Assembly (NCBI GenBank): GCA_016191815.1
Contig: JACPVI010000019.1
Location: forward strand, 1-64,000
Direction: 5' to 3'
Length of the DNA: 64,000 bases
Origin: Myxococcales bacterium
Lineage (GTDB): Bacteria; Myxococcota; Myxococcia; Myxococcales; Myxococcaceae
A program made the translations under genes and the position numbers. The stretch's first letter is position 1. The number at the start of each line of letters is the position of its first letter. The notes under the pieces are model-generated. The model made no database searches. It saw only the letters and a program-made list of their open reading frames with translations, and was not told the DNA's origin. Shown here piece after piece: positions 41,755 to 51,287 of the stretch.

Positions 41755-43193
41755 CGAAGGCTCCTCTGGGGACCCGCCGAGGCCGCTTGGTGAGCCGCGT
41801 CGAGGGGAGCGGACGCAACGGACTTGGCAAGCATCACTTGGATACTCCAGCGTCCCATGACTAGCCCACACGCCGCGCGGCCAGCGCCCACCACAAACGC
41901 CATTCCAAAGAAGCCCCAGTGCATCGCCATCCAGCTGCCGAGGAGCAGCGTCGCCAGAACGTATCCGAGGTAGACCTTGGCGGGCACGTCGAAACGCCCC
42001 ACCGAGTAGAGAAGGGGAGACGCCCAGAACATCGGGGCGGCGCAGGCAACGCCAAGGACCATGACTTGTGCGCCGTGAACGATCTCCCGGTAGCCGTCTC
42101 CGAACACGGGCGGAATCAGGATCCAGATCAGCGTCACACCGAGAACGCCGATGACCACGGCCGGTATGGCGGCCGACCGAGTCCAGGTCCGTAGGCGCGG
42201 CAGCACGCTCTCCCGATCCTCATTCACTCGCGCGCAGAGATCGGGATAGGCCACGCGGAACAGGGCCCACTCGAGGTATCCGGCGACGGTGCTCAGGCTC
42301 GATGACAGGCGGAAGAATCCGGCTTCCGGAGCACCTGCGAGTCTTCCGAGGAGCATCACCGGCAGCTGTGCCATCAAGCCGGTCAACGAAACCATCATGA
42401 AGTTCCAACCAAACACCCGGACCAGTTCGGCCTGGAGCACCTTCACCGAGGACAGCCGCGCTCGCCACCATCTCGAGTGCCCGTTACGTGCCAATACCCA
42501 CTGCGCGGAAACAAACCACCCAAGGCCCGAAGCCGCCTGGGTCAGCGCCATTGCAGCCACGCCCCCCCGTAGACCCAGCCCCCCGAGCGAAACCGCGACA
42601 ACCAATCCGAGCAAGACGCCCTTTTCAACCACCGCCAGAACGGCCGAGTGCCTGAACCTTCCCCAGATGGAGAGCACCGCCATGCTGGTGCCTTCGAGGG
42701 AGAACAAGGGAAAGGAGGCCGCATAGAGCAATTGCAGCGATCGAACCTCGGGATCTGCCCCGATCAAGCCGGCGACGTAACCGCCAAGGGCGACCACGAT
42801 GCACATCGAGAGCAGGGCCGTTCCCTGGTCGATCAAGTAGGTCAACTTGCAGGTCGCGCCGAGTTCTTCGCTCCCGCCGCTCGACTTGAAGCCGGCGAGG
42901 TACTTCGTCGCCACAGTGATCGGCTTGAAGCTGACGATCGAATAGACAACCATCGGGAAAGTAAGGACCAGCGCGAGGAGACCGTAGTCTCCTGGTCCCA
43001 GCGTCCGCGCCAGAATCGCAGTCGATGCAATGCCGAGGAGAGCATTCGCCAGCTGGGAGGCTACGAGCCATGCGCTGCTCCCCGCCATTCCGCGCCCGCT
43101 GAGCGCATCGAGCAGGCGCCCGCTCCACGGCCTCCAATCGGGCGCCAACTCAGGCACTCGCGTCTCTTCGCCGCGCGCAGCGGCTGGTGTCAC
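41751..43193 (-). CDS. wzx: Lipopolysaccharide/O-unit flippase, Wzx/MATE-like
   Basis: A 480-residue membrane protein with about 12-14 hydrophobic segments and the Wzx-type opening (SAWLVASQLANALLGIAS, then ARTLGPGDYGLLAL). It would flip undecaprenyl-linked repeat units across the inner membrane. The GTG at 43193 overlaps the upstream methyltransferase by 44 bases. A GTG at 43157, after GAAGAGA, would cut this to eight and give 468 residues; both are plausible. Confidence 0.85.
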   Translation of the reverse strand: MTPAAARGEETRVPELAPDWRPWSGRLLDALSGRGMAGSSAWLVASQLANALLGIASTAILARTLGPGDYGLLALVLTFPMVVYSIVSFKPITVATKYLAGFKSSGGSEELGATCKLTYLIDQGTALLSMCIVVALGGYVAGLIGADPEVRSLQLLYAASFPLFSLEGTSMAVLSIWGRFRHSAVLAVVEKGVLLGLVVAVSLGGLGLRGGVAAMALTQAASGLGWFVSAQWVLARNGHSRWWRARLSSVKVLQAELVRVFGWNFMMVSLTGLMAQLPVMLLGRLAGAPEAGFFRLSSSLSTVAGYLEWALFRVAYPDLCARVNEDRESVLPRLRTWTRSAAIPAVVIGVLGVTLIWILIPPVFGDGYREIVHGAQVMVLGVACAAPMFWASPLLYSVGRFDVPAKVYLGYVLATLLLGSWMAMHWGFFGMAFVVGAGRAACGLVMGRWSIQVMLAKSVASAPLDAAHQAASAGPQRSLR

Positions 43194-43788
43194 CAGGTTT
43201 TCGCGCGAGCACGCGGTAGCCCGCCGCGACGCTCGACGGCTGGCGGAGGTGAGCCGTGATCACTCCGTCGATCCGATTGGCGACGCTCCGAACGAGAGCG
43301 CCGAGGCGTTCGGCACCAAGTCGTCGAAGGGCGGCTTCGGCGAGGGTGCCGTTCGCCGAGACAACCCCTCGCGGGCTGTCGAGCATCTCCACTTCGAAGT
43401 CCGCCAGGAGGTAGCGCAAACCCAGGGGCGTATATCGGTAGTAGTCGGTCGAGTGAAACCCGTGAAGGAAGGGGACCCAAATCGCGAAGTGACCACCGGG
43501 CCGGAGCACCCTCCGGACTTCTGCGACCGCCTCACGCGGGTTGCAGAAGTGCTCTAGCGTGTCTTTGCTGACGACGACATCGAACGAGTCGCTCCGCAAC
43601 GGGAGGTGGTGTGCATCTGCGATGACCCGAGGGACTCCGCTTGCCTGGCTCTCGAGGTCCACGCTCACGTATTGGTAGCCAAGTCCTTCGAAAGCACCGC
43701 GTGCGGACTCCCTTCCACCTCCCAAGTCGAGGAGACGGCCTGGGCCGCGCGGGAGGATGTCCGTAATGAGTGAAGCTGGCGCGCTCAC
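43150..43788 (-). CDS. SAM-dependent methyltransferase
   Basis: A 212-residue protein from GTG 43788 (SAPASLITDILPRGPG), with a GTGA overlap to the upstream glycosyltransferase. It has RLLDLGGGRESARGAF (motif I), SVDLESQ, and FDVVVSKDTLEHFCNP. PFLHGFHSTDYYRYTPLGL resembles the methyltransferase at 41026, so the two may be related. The longer frame upstream has no family features. Confidence 0.83.
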   Translation of the reverse strand: MSAPASLITDILPRGPGRLLDLGGGRESARGAFEGLGYQYVSVDLESQASGVPRVIADAHHLPLRSDSFDVVVSKDTLEHFCNPREAVAEVRRVLRPGGHFAIWVPFLHGFHSTDYYRYTPLGLRYLLADFEVEMLDSPRGVVSANGTLAEAALRRLGAERLGALVRSVANRIDGVITAHLRQPSSVAAGYRVLARKPGDTSRCARRRDASA

Positions 43789-44915
43789 GCTTTCCGGCTC
43801 CTTGCCGCCTCGAGGATGGCACGAGTGGAGCGTACCATCGCAGCTGGGCTCAGCCGCGCGGCGACCTCTGTGGCGGCGTGACCCAACCGTTCCCGCTCCG
43901 TAGCCGAGCGTGTGAGCGTCGCAAGAGCGTCGATGAGTTCCCCGTCGGCGAGAGGAGGAATCAGCAGCCCATTCTCGCCGTGGACGACGACCTCCGGGTT
44001 TCCACCCGCAGTCGTCGCGACGACAGGAAGGCCGAGGCACATGGCTTCCACAAGGGCGTGGGCGAACCCTTCGTAGGAGGAGTTGAGAACGAAGATGTCA
44101 CACGCCCTCAGCAGCGACAGGACCTCGGGCCGGCTCCGGCCCCCTGCGAAGAAGGTGCGGTGCCGGATGCCTAGGTCCACCGCGATAGCCTCTAGGCGCT
44201 TCCTTTCCGGCCCGTCCCCCACAACCACCAGTCCGACGTCAGCGAGGCTCGCGACGGCCTTGAGCACCCCTGCGACATTCTTCCAGGGCACGAGGCGGGC
44301 GACGGTACAAACCTTGAGCGGACTGGCGAGCGGTATCTCCGCCCTTGCAAGGCTAGCCGGAAACTCGATGGCATTGTAGACAACCTCTATTCGGTGGGCC
44401 GGCACTCCCCAGGCCGCCACGCACCGGCCAAGAAAACGGCTGGGAACGATGACCTTGTCGGCCTGCTGCACCCACCAGCGCTGAAGAACTCGCTCCGCTT
44501 CAACCCGTCGGGAGTAGCGGCTGACTTGGAACTCCTCGAACGTGTCCGACACCTCACCGCGATTCTGCGCGCGTTCCCAAACAATGTCCCCAACCACTTT
44601 CATTACCAGCGGTTTTCTCAGGATCAGGTTGGCGCAAGCCGCCTGCAGTGCGAGGCCGTTGACCAGCAGGACATCCGAACGCCGTCCCGCACGGATGATG
44701 GCCGCGACCGCCTGTCCCATGCGCGCCCACCGCCGCCGTCCTCGCGGGATGCGCGTCACCTCGAACGGGAACGAGGGCCCCACCTCGGTTTCACTGTAGG
44801 TGACAACTCGGAGGCGGTGCCCCTCGTTGGTCAAGGCTGCGGCCAACTGGGGCACATAGCTGGCGGGACCTCCGATGTCCGGCGGAAAGATTCCGGTGAC
44901 CACGGTCAAGTCCAC
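43785..44915 (-). CDS. Glycosyltransferase, GT4 family
   Basis: A 376-residue enzyme from GTG 44915, chosen for AAGGAG ten bases upstream and the N-terminus VDLTVVTGIFPPDIGGPASY. The C-half has VCTVARLVPWKNVAGVLKA and EGFAHALVEAMCLGLPVVAT (EX7E). An upstream ATG at 45131 would add 72 residues without family similarity. It follows the FkbM methyltransferase gene after about 106 bases. Confidence 0.87.
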   Translation of the reverse strand: MDLTVVTGIFPPDIGGPASYVPQLAAALTNEGHRLRVVTYSETEVGPSFPFEVTRIPRGRRRWARMGQAVAAIIRAGRRSDVLLVNGLALQAACANLILRKPLVMKVVGDIVWERAQNRGEVSDTFEEFQVSRYSRRVEAERVLQRWWVQQADKVIVPSRFLGRCVAAWGVPAHRIEVVYNAIEFPASLARAEIPLASPLKVCTVARLVPWKNVAGVLKAVASLADVGLVVVGDGPERKRLEAIAVDLGIRHRTFFAGGRSRPEVLSLLRACDIFVLNSSYEGFAHALVEAMCLGLPVVATTAGGNPEVVVHGENGLLIPPLADGELIDALATLTRSATERERLGHAATEVAARLSPAAMVRSTRAILEAARSRKA

Positions 44916-45021
44916 CGCGACCCATCTCCTTCCTCCACCGGCCTCTTCCTGAGGACGATCAACCCACCCCGGCGTCGGGGACCCACGTCCGAGTCGAACC
45001 CTCCCGCGCTCGCGTCGCCCC

Positions 45022-45891
45022 CTAACCTCTGGTCGCCAGCAGATTGCACTTTTCTTGCCCGCTGATCGCACCGCTGTCACGGTGGAAGATTCGAGTTGGC
45101 TCTCCACCGTGACGAATAACAAACAATTCAAAGCCCAATGCCATCAAACTGTGGAGGAACTCACGCGGATCTAGGTTGCGCCGCCTGAAGAGGTGCGGCT
45201 TGTACTCCAGCACCACGTTCAGAGGCTCCTTCCGGGAGATGAGGCCGCGCATGCCCTCCAGGGCTTCGCCCTCGGCACCCTCCACGTCGAGTTTTACGAG
45301 ACGCACATCTTGCAGGTTCAACTGCGACACCAACTCGTCGATCCGAACCGTTTCAACAGCCACTTCCTTCTGCCATTCTTTGATGGGAAGGAGCGTGTGC
45401 GAGACGCTCGAAGAGGTTACGTAGAAGGTCGAGAGGCCATTCTTGTTTGAGACTGCTTTGCGGAGCGCAAGCACGTTGCCTGCTCCGCGACGGGTGAGGT
45501 TTCTCGAGAGCACGTCGAACGTGCAAGGAAATGGCTCGAGCGCGACCACCTTGCCAGACGGCCCGACCAGACGCGAGAAGAGCAACGTAAAGTAGCCGGC
45601 GTGCGCACCGCAGTCGATCGCGCACATCCCTGGCCCCAGGACCCTTCTAAAAACACGTGCCGAATCTGCCTCGTAGGTCCCGAACAGCATCGAAAGCTTG
45701 AAGAACGGTAATACTTCGTCAGGAGGCAACTCGAAGTTCCGGACGGAGGAAAGTGCCGCCACTGCGGCGCCGCCGACGCCCCAGACTGTTCGGCGAAGCA
45801 GGCGGTGTACGGGCCCGATTCTCCGCAGTGTGCGATCATAGAATCTCTTCGCGCGCGCAGTCGCCGTTGGTGCAGTCCCAGGTGACGTCAT
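45022..45891 (-). CDS. FkbM-family SAM-dependent methyltransferase
   Basis: A 289-residue protein from ATG 45891, overlapping the upstream polymerase stop (ATGA). MCAIDCGAHAGYFTLLFS is motif I, VVALEPFPCTFDVLSRNL and VRLVKLDVEGAEGEALEGM are the FkbM-type motifs. FkbM proteins methylate hydroxyls of sugars and polyketides. Codon use is less GC-rich than in the flanking housekeeping genes, as in the next two genes. Confidence 0.88.
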   Translation of the reverse strand: MTSPGTAPTATARAKRFYDRTLRRIGPVHRLLRRTVWGVGGAAVAALSSVRNFELPPDEVLPFFKLSMLFGTYEADSARVFRRVLGPGMCAIDCGAHAGYFTLLFSRLVGPSGKVVALEPFPCTFDVLSRNLTRRGAGNVLALRKAVSNKNGLSTFYVTSSSVSHTLLPIKEWQKEVAVETVRIDELVSQLNLQDVRLVKLDVEGAEGEALEGMRGLISRKEPLNVVLEYKPHLFRRRNLDPREFLHSLMALGFELFVIRHGGEPTRIFHRDSGAISGQEKCNLLATRG

Positions 45892-47129
45892 GACTTCCTC
45901 AGAACACCCACGCCCAGCGGCACCTGGAGCGGCACCGGCGGCCGAGCATTGAGAGCAACGCGGTTGAGGGCAAGCGTGAGTCCAGCAAATACCCACAGGT
46001 TGTTGTCGTTAAAGTAGTTGTGAAAATTCATATCGATCGCAAACATGATTAGGAACAAGATGATTCCTTGGCCGATGATGCCAGTTGTGCCGGCAGACTT
46101 GGAAATTCGGCTCGCAGCGCCTAAGAGCACAGTCAGTGCGCCTAGGAAAAGAACAAGACCCGGCAAGCCATTCTCAGCTAGTATGCCGAGGAAGACATTA
46201 TGAGGATGAGGCGCCACGTGCTCGGGAAGTTCCGTGCCGTCCCAGTCGGGCGGCGCGTAGTCTAATGCAACGAATCGGAACTGGTCGGAACCGATCCCCG
46301 TCAATGGGTGCTCTCGGAAGATCTGCAGGGACGTCGTCCACAGCAGCGGGCGACTGTCGCCAACCTCGTCGTACTTGCCGAGCATCGCTTCCCAGCTAGC
46401 CGAGAGCGAGAGGCTGGCGATTGCTGTCGCTGTGGTGGCGGCGATCGCCCATGCTCGGGCCCGGCCCGACCTGCGAAATGCCGTCACCAGCAGGCCGGCG
46501 GCGAGGCCGATTTGGGTGGATCGCCCATCGGATAGGGCGACCCCGGCAATCCCCAGGATAAGGAGGGCCACAGCCTCCTTCCTGCCAAGCCCACCGTGCT
46601 GCTCCTGCCTGACCAGCAGTCCCGCCAGTCCAAATGCTGCAATGGGAAGGTAGTTTTTCCCAAACAAGTAGCTCATGCCCTCGAACCCCGTGGGCTCCCA
46701 CTCCTTTGCAGCCGGAGACCACACACCGCTGCCGGTGAAGACCTGGACCGCGGCGAGCACCAGCCCAGCGACATGCAGCGCTGCGAAAAGGCGTATCACG
46801 AAGAGCGCGTCTCGCTCATCGTGCACAAGCCGATAGACGAGGAGCGCAATCGCGAGGCTGCCCACCCAATTTCGGATCGCCGCCGCGCAGCGACCCGGCT
46901 CCGGAACGAAGGTAAGGCCGATGGAGGCCCAGGCGACAAAGAGCAGAAAGACGCCCGCGAACAGCATGGCGCTCCTGTCCACCTGGAGAAGGTCATACCC
47001 GAAGAGGAGCGTCAGATAGCCAAAGACGAGCGGAAATGCGTAGACGGGGACCGTTTCTTCGATTACCACCCAACCGAAGACCGTGAAGGCGGTGAGGAGT
47101 GCCGCCAGGATCAGGCGCCTAGGAAGCAT
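45888..47129 (-). CDS. O-antigen ligase/Wzy-type polymerase
   Basis: A 413-residue polytopic membrane protein with about 10-12 segments. The large periplasmic loop has FREHPLTGIGSDQFRF and HVAPHPHNVFLGILAENGLP, the Wzy_C (PF04932) signature. It would polymerise or ligate the repeat units of this locus. It is more AT-rich than the surroundings. A second ligase-like protein is encoded at 15833. Confidence 0.87.
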   Translation of the reverse strand: MLPRRLILAALLTAFTVFGWVVIEETVPVYAFPLVFGYLTLLFGYDLLQVDRSAMLFAGVFLLFVAWASIGLTFVPEPGRCAAAIRNWVGSLAIALLVYRLVHDERDALFVIRLFAALHVAGLVLAAVQVFTGSGVWSPAAKEWEPTGFEGMSYLFGKNYLPIAAFGLAGLLVRQEQHGGLGRKEAVALLILGIAGVALSDGRSTQIGLAAGLLVTAFRRSGRARAWAIAATTATAIASLSLSASWEAMLGKYDEVGDSRPLLWTTSLQIFREHPLTGIGSDQFRFVALDYAPPDWDGTELPEHVAPHPHNVFLGILAENGLPGLVLFLGALTVLLGAASRISKSAGTTGIIGQGIILFLIMFAIDMNFHNYFNDNNLWVFAGLTLALNRVALNARPPVPLQVPLGVGVLRKS

Positions 47130-47200
47130 CGCGCTCGCCTACCAGATGGGTCGCATCGAACCGCGGCGGGCACGGATCGCGGCTTCGGGTTCGCTCCCCC

Positions 47201-49390
47201 TCACGACACGGCCTTGTCTTGAGGGTCTCCGTAGTAGGACCCGTATTGGCGATAGTAGTAGTAGTAGTAGTCGCCGTACTTTGGGTCCCCGACGTTGACG
47301 TTGTTGATCACGGTGCCAAATAGTCTCGCGTTCACTCCCCTCAGCGAGCCAACTGCCCGCCGCGCCATCTCTCGCGTGGTGGCACCAGCCTTGAGTACGA
47401 GCAAGACACCATCGACCTGAGTCCCCAAGACAGCCGCGTCGGCCACGGCACCCAGCGGAGGGCTGTCGAGAATCACTCGATCGTATTGCTCACATAGTTG
47501 CTTGAGAAGATGCCCGAAGGCTTCGGTATGCAGCAACTCCGCCGGGTTCGGCGGAAGGGGCCCACAGGGCATTACAAACAGGTCCGGAATCTCCGTGCTC
47601 TTGATCGCCTCCGAGAGCCGAGCTTGGTCGATGACCAACGTGCTGACGCCCACCTCGTTCGGGACTCCAAACGCCTTGTGCAGCCGCGGGCGGCGCATGT
47701 CCGTATCGAGCAGGAGCACCTTGTTTCCGCTTTGCACCATGGAGATGCCCAAGTTGATAGTGGACGTTGTCTTTCCTTCCTGGGGACCGCTGGAAGTCAC
47801 GAGCAACGATCGGAACGGCTTGTCGGGCATCATGAACAGCAAGTTTGTACGAATGGACCGGCAGCACTCCGCAACCGAGGACTTCGGGTGCATGTGAATG
47901 TGAAGATCGCGTTCGGAGATGGTCTTCGCTTTTCCCTCCGGAATATTTGGGACAAAACCCAAAAAGGGGATTCTGAGCTGTTCTTCGACGTCGGCTTGGC
48001 TCCCGATTGTGTTGTCCATGAACTCCAGGACAAGCGCGAGGCCCAACGCCGCGATCAGACCAAGCACGAAGGCAATCGCAATGTTTGTCGAGAAGCGAGG
48101 TTTGGCGGGTGAGGCAGTCGGACGCGCGGAATCAAGTACTCGGACATTGCTCGTCCGTAGCAACCCGGAGACTTCCAGGTCCTTCAATCGTTTGAGCACC
48201 AGATCGTAGAGGCGCTGCTGGTTATCTGCCGTTCGTTTGAGCTGGTCGAACTCGATCTGCTTCTTGTTCACCTCGAACGCATCGGCCTTCGCCCCCTCGA
48301 ACAGCGCCAAAAGGTTCTTCTCCTTCGCGGTCGCTTCCTCCAGCTCCGCCTTCGACGCCGTGATGATGTTCCCGATCTCCCGGCTCAGATCCCCCTCCGC
48401 TCCCCGCAACTTCTCGCGACACGCCGACAGCTTCGGATGGTCCTCCAAATACCGCTCCGATAGCTCCGTACACTCCGTCCGCTGCACCGCCACCCGCACC
48501 TTGAACTGCTCGATCAACTTGTTGTCCGTTACCCCGGGCAACGCCTCCGCCCAACGCGAGGGCTCCTCCGTCGCCGCCGCCTGCACCGAACGCATCGCCT
48601 CCATCCGCGCCTTCAACGCCGCTACCTTCAGCCGCACCTCCGTCAACGCCGCGTTCAATGCCGTCAACCGCTGGCTCACCATGCTCTGACGGTCCTCCAA
48701 GGACGTCGTCAGCATGTCCGCCTGCTTCTTGAAAGCGTGCAGCTCCAGCTCACTCTTGTTCGACTGGCCCTCCAACGTGGAGAGCCGCTCCTCCAACCAC
48801 TGCGTCGCACTCGCCGTCATCCGGACCTTCAACGACAGGTTCTCCGCGATGTACGCCTCCGTCACCTCGTTCGCCAATAGCGCCGCCCGGTTCGGATCCG
48901 TGTCCTCCACGTGCACGTACGCCAGCCGCGTGTCCTTCGCCGGCTCCACCTTGATCTTCCCCTGCAGCCGCGCCACCGCATCCGCCTTCTGCATCAACTC
49001 CGCGCGCTTCCCCTCGTCCTCCACCTTCTCCGCACCCAAGAACGCCGGGTCCGACTGCATCCCCAGCTTGTCCACCACCCGCTGCGCTACCGCCCGGCTC
49101 TGAATCACCTTGTACTGCGTCTGGTAGTACTCCTTGCTGTACCAGTAACTCCCCGTTCCCTGCTCGATCACCTCCTCCACCTGCTTGTCCAACACCTTCG
49201 GAGGAGCCGCGTCGATGATGATCGAGGCCGTCGACCGGTAAATCTTCGGCTGCCGCAAGGTGTAGAACGCCGTCCCCACCACCACCGCCCCCAATACCCC
49301 CAACACCACCCACCGGCGGCGCCAGAACACCCGCAAGTAGAACTTCGGATCGACCGGGTTGCGCCCGACTACCGCCTGCTCCGGAATCAT
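47201..49390 (-). CDS. wzc: Polysaccharide co-polymerase with BY-kinase domain (Wzc-like)
   Basis: A 729-residue inner-membrane protein. TM1 is about 28-45, a long periplasmic coiled coil spans about 190-420 and TM2 about 435-458. The cytosolic tyrosine kinase has Walker A GPQEGKTT at 535-542, Walker A' LLLDTDMRRPR at 559-569 and Walker B RVILDSPP at 638-645. The tail between 705 and 720 has ten Tyr, including six in a row, the autophosphorylation cluster. It controls chain length and export with the upstream Wzy and Wzx. It appears to be the first gene of the minus-strand run. Confidence 0.92.
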   Translation of the reverse strand: MIPEQAVVGRNPVDPKFYLRVFWRRRWVVLGVLGAVVVGTAFYTLRQPKIYRSTASIIIDAAPPKVLDKQVEEVIEQGTGSYWYSKEYYQTQYKVIQSRAVAQRVVDKLGMQSDPAFLGAEKVEDEGKRAELMQKADAVARLQGKIKVEPAKDTRLAYVHVEDTDPNRAALLANEVTEAYIAENLSLKVRMTASATQWLEERLSTLEGQSNKSELELHAFKKQADMLTTSLEDRQSMVSQRLTALNAALTEVRLKVAALKARMEAMRSVQAAATEEPSRWAEALPGVTDNKLIEQFKVRVAVQRTECTELSERYLEDHPKLSACREKLRGAEGDLSREIGNIITASKAELEEATAKEKNLLALFEGAKADAFEVNKKQIEFDQLKRTADNQQRLYDLVLKRLKDLEVSGLLRTSNVRVLDSARPTASPAKPRFSTNIAIAFVLGLIAALGLALVLEFMDNTIGSQADVEEQLRIPFLGFVPNIPEGKAKTISERDLHIHMHPKSSVAECCRSIRTNLLFMMPDKPFRSLLVTSSGPQEGKTTSTINLGISMVQSGNKVLLLDTDMRRPRLHKAFGVPNEVGVSTLVIDQARLSEAIKSTEIPDLFVMPCGPLPPNPAELLHTEAFGHLLKQLCEQYDRVILDSPPLGAVADAAVLGTQVDGVLLVLKAGATTREMARRAVGSLRGVNARLFGTVINNVNVGDPKYGDYYYYYYRQYGSYYGDPQDKAVS

Positions 49391-49617
49391 TCGTTCCTAT
49401 GCTTCCTGGCCACTCCGGCCACGCCGCCATCGACCACGGGCCGAAGTTCGTACCAGAGATCAGCACCCACGTTCAAATTTCCGGAAGTTCCCGCGGGGTT
49501 GCCAGCCGCTCCCCACGCCTCTCCGCGACCCGACTCAACCCGCTCCCCACCGCCTGCACTTTGCCGCGGTGTGTCAGACCGGCGTCGTATCGTGCGCCGG
49601 CCATCAGCAGCACCGCC

Positions 49618-50243
49618 TTGCCGTCCGTCGTTCATCAAGTCCTCGTCGAGCTGTTCACCGAGACCCAAGCCCTCTCCGATTCGACGCGCACCCCTTCGTC
49701 CTCGAAGGCCCGCTCGGCACCCGAAGGACCTTGTCGCCCGTTCGACTCGACCTCTCCCGCCTCCCGCTCGAGGCTCTGCTTGACCCCCGCCGCCCTCACC
49801 TCGGAGTGCTCGCCGTCGCCGCCCACGGCCGAGGACCACAGGCCGAACAGATCACCACCAGGGCGATCGCCACCCTCGCTCGCACCCGCGCGCCATGGCG
49901 AGCAAGAGTCACGGATGATATTTTGATGATGGTCGAGTCCGCGCTGCGCGAGAGGATCGAGGCCAATATGGGGCTGTTCAGCGGCGACTACCAGTACAAG
50001 AGCAAGCTCTTCCGAAAGGTGTACAAGGAGGGCGAAGTCCAAGGCCGTGAGGAAGGCCGCGAAGAGGGCCGCGTGGAACAGGCCCGCCAGGCCCTCCAGC
50101 ACGTCATCGCCCGCCGAAACCTCACCCTCTCGCCCGCGCAGCAGAAGCGCATCGCCTCCGAAGTGGACCTCGCCCGCCTGGAACGGTGGCTCGAGGCCGC
50201 CGTCTCGGCCTCCATCCCGTCAGACATCTTCTCCGACGCCTGA
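49618..50243 (+). pseudogene. Broken Rpn-family gene, copy 4 (divergent)
   Basis: From a TTG at 49618 one frame gives LPSVVHQVLVELF, matching the N-terminus of the Rpn family (PSTLHEALLLLF). In another frame the end of the family follows: HLGVLAVAAHGRGPQAEQ, GDYQYKSKLFRKVY, EGREEGREEGR, LERWLEAAV and SDIFSDA up to the TGA at 50241-50243. The nuclease core (ADLVV...EVQL) is absent and the frame changes. It therefore looks like a deleted and frameshifted copy, more distant than copies 1-3 and on the opposite strand. Confidence 0.65.
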
Positions 50244-50411
50244 GCACGCCCTGCGCCGGAACTGACTCGCTTCCACCCTTCGCCGCGCCTCACCAGGCCG
50301 CCCCCCCTCCTCTCCGCCTTGGCCATGTGCAGCCAGCCGCGCAGGCCCTGGGCTTGGGGCGCGTGGGCCCTCCTGCCTATGATTCAAAGCGTGGGCCCAG
50401 CCCTCGGCGAG

Positions 50412-50657
50412 ATGCTCGACACCTCCCCCGAGAAGCGCGCGCGTTACTTCGCGCTCCTCGGCGAGCTGTCGTCCGAGCAGCGCGCCGGCAAAGTCGCTAG
50501 CCTTTCGCGCGCGATGCGTGGGTTGGCGCTCAGCGACATCCGCGAGCGACACCCGGGCGCGTCCTCTTGGGAGTTGCTGGTGCGCCTCTCCGCCCGCCTC
50601 TACGGTCCCGAGTTGACCCGCCGCGCGTATGGCTGGGTGCCCAAGGACGCCCTGTGA
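50412..50657 (+). CDS. Small protein partnered with a nucleotidyltransferase
   Basis: An 81-residue protein if it starts at ATG 50412 (MLDTSPEKRARYFALLGEL). ATGs at 50379 and 50319 would lengthen it. The C-terminal part (IRERHPGASSWELLVRLSAR, then LYGPELTRRAYG) is like small proteins I know beside minimal nucleotidyltransferases (IRRRHP...). Its TGA overlaps the GTG of the next gene (GTGA), so the pair is coupled. A candidate antitoxin or adaptor; no activity can be assigned. Confidence 0.6.
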   Translation: MLDTSPEKRARYFALLGELSSEQRAGKVASLSRAMRGLALSDIRERHPGASSWELLVRLSARLYGPELTRRAYGWVPKDAL

Positions 50658-51226
50658 CCGAGCCGCCGGACGACCGCGAGGTACTCCTTCGGGTGGCGAG
50701 GGCGTTGGAAGCTGCCGGGGTCGAGTACGCGCTCGGCGGAAGCGTTGCCACCGGCCTGCAGGGCGAGCCGCGAGCGACCAACGACGTCGACTTCGCGGTG
50801 CGGCTCTCGGAGCAGCAGGTGTCGCGGCTGGCCACGGAGCTCGGCCCTGACTTCGCCGTAGATGAGGAGGGGCTTCGCGAAGCGGTGCGGCGGCGGGGTT
50901 CGGACAACATCTTCTTCCTGCCCAGCGCGCTGAAGATCGACCTCTTCGTCCGAGGCGGTGAGCCGTTCGACGACAGCGAGCTGTCGCGCCGCCGCCTGCA
51001 ACCCATCCGCGGAGACGACCGCGCCTGGATCGCGACGCCGGAGGACAACATCCTGCGCAAGCTGGTGTGGTTCCGAAAGGGTGGCGAAGTGTCCGACCGC
51101 CAATGGCGCGACGTTCTCGGAATCCTCCGCCTGCCAGGCCATGTGCTCGACTGGGACTACCTGCGCCAGTGGGCGCCGCGACTCGGCGTGGCCGACCTGC
51201 TCGAACGCGTGGCCAGCCAGGCCTGA
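50654..51226 (+). CDS. Nucleotidyltransferase-fold protein of a TA-like pair
   Basis: A 190-residue protein from GTG 50654. YALGGSVATGLQGEPRATND followed by VDFAV has the GG/GS...TNDVD motif with two Asp, and ALKIDLFV supplies the third. IATPEDNILRKLVWFRKGGE is the common C-terminal helix. The family is annotated as putative nucleotidyltransferases, often next to a small partner as here. It is the third such small module in the window. Confidence 0.78.
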   Translation: MTEPPDDREVLLRVARALEAAGVEYALGGSVATGLQGEPRATNDVDFAVRLSEQQVSRLATELGPDFAVDEEGLREAVRRRGSDNIFFLPSALKIDLFVRGGEPFDDSELSRRRLQPIRGDDRAWIATPEDNILRKLVWFRKGGEVSDRQWRDVLGILRLPGHVLDWDYLRQWAPRLGVADLLERVASQA

Positions 51227-51287
51227 GCTCGCCTGAGCCGCCCCCTTGCGCCCGGGCGGTTTCCGAGATACCGCCTGCCGCCTGGGC

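Noticed and set aside
49391-49617. σ54-like TGGTACG sequence upstream of the wzc-like gene (minus strand)
   Set aside because: The -12 part reads TCGG rather than TTGC, so the match is too weak to report as a promoter.
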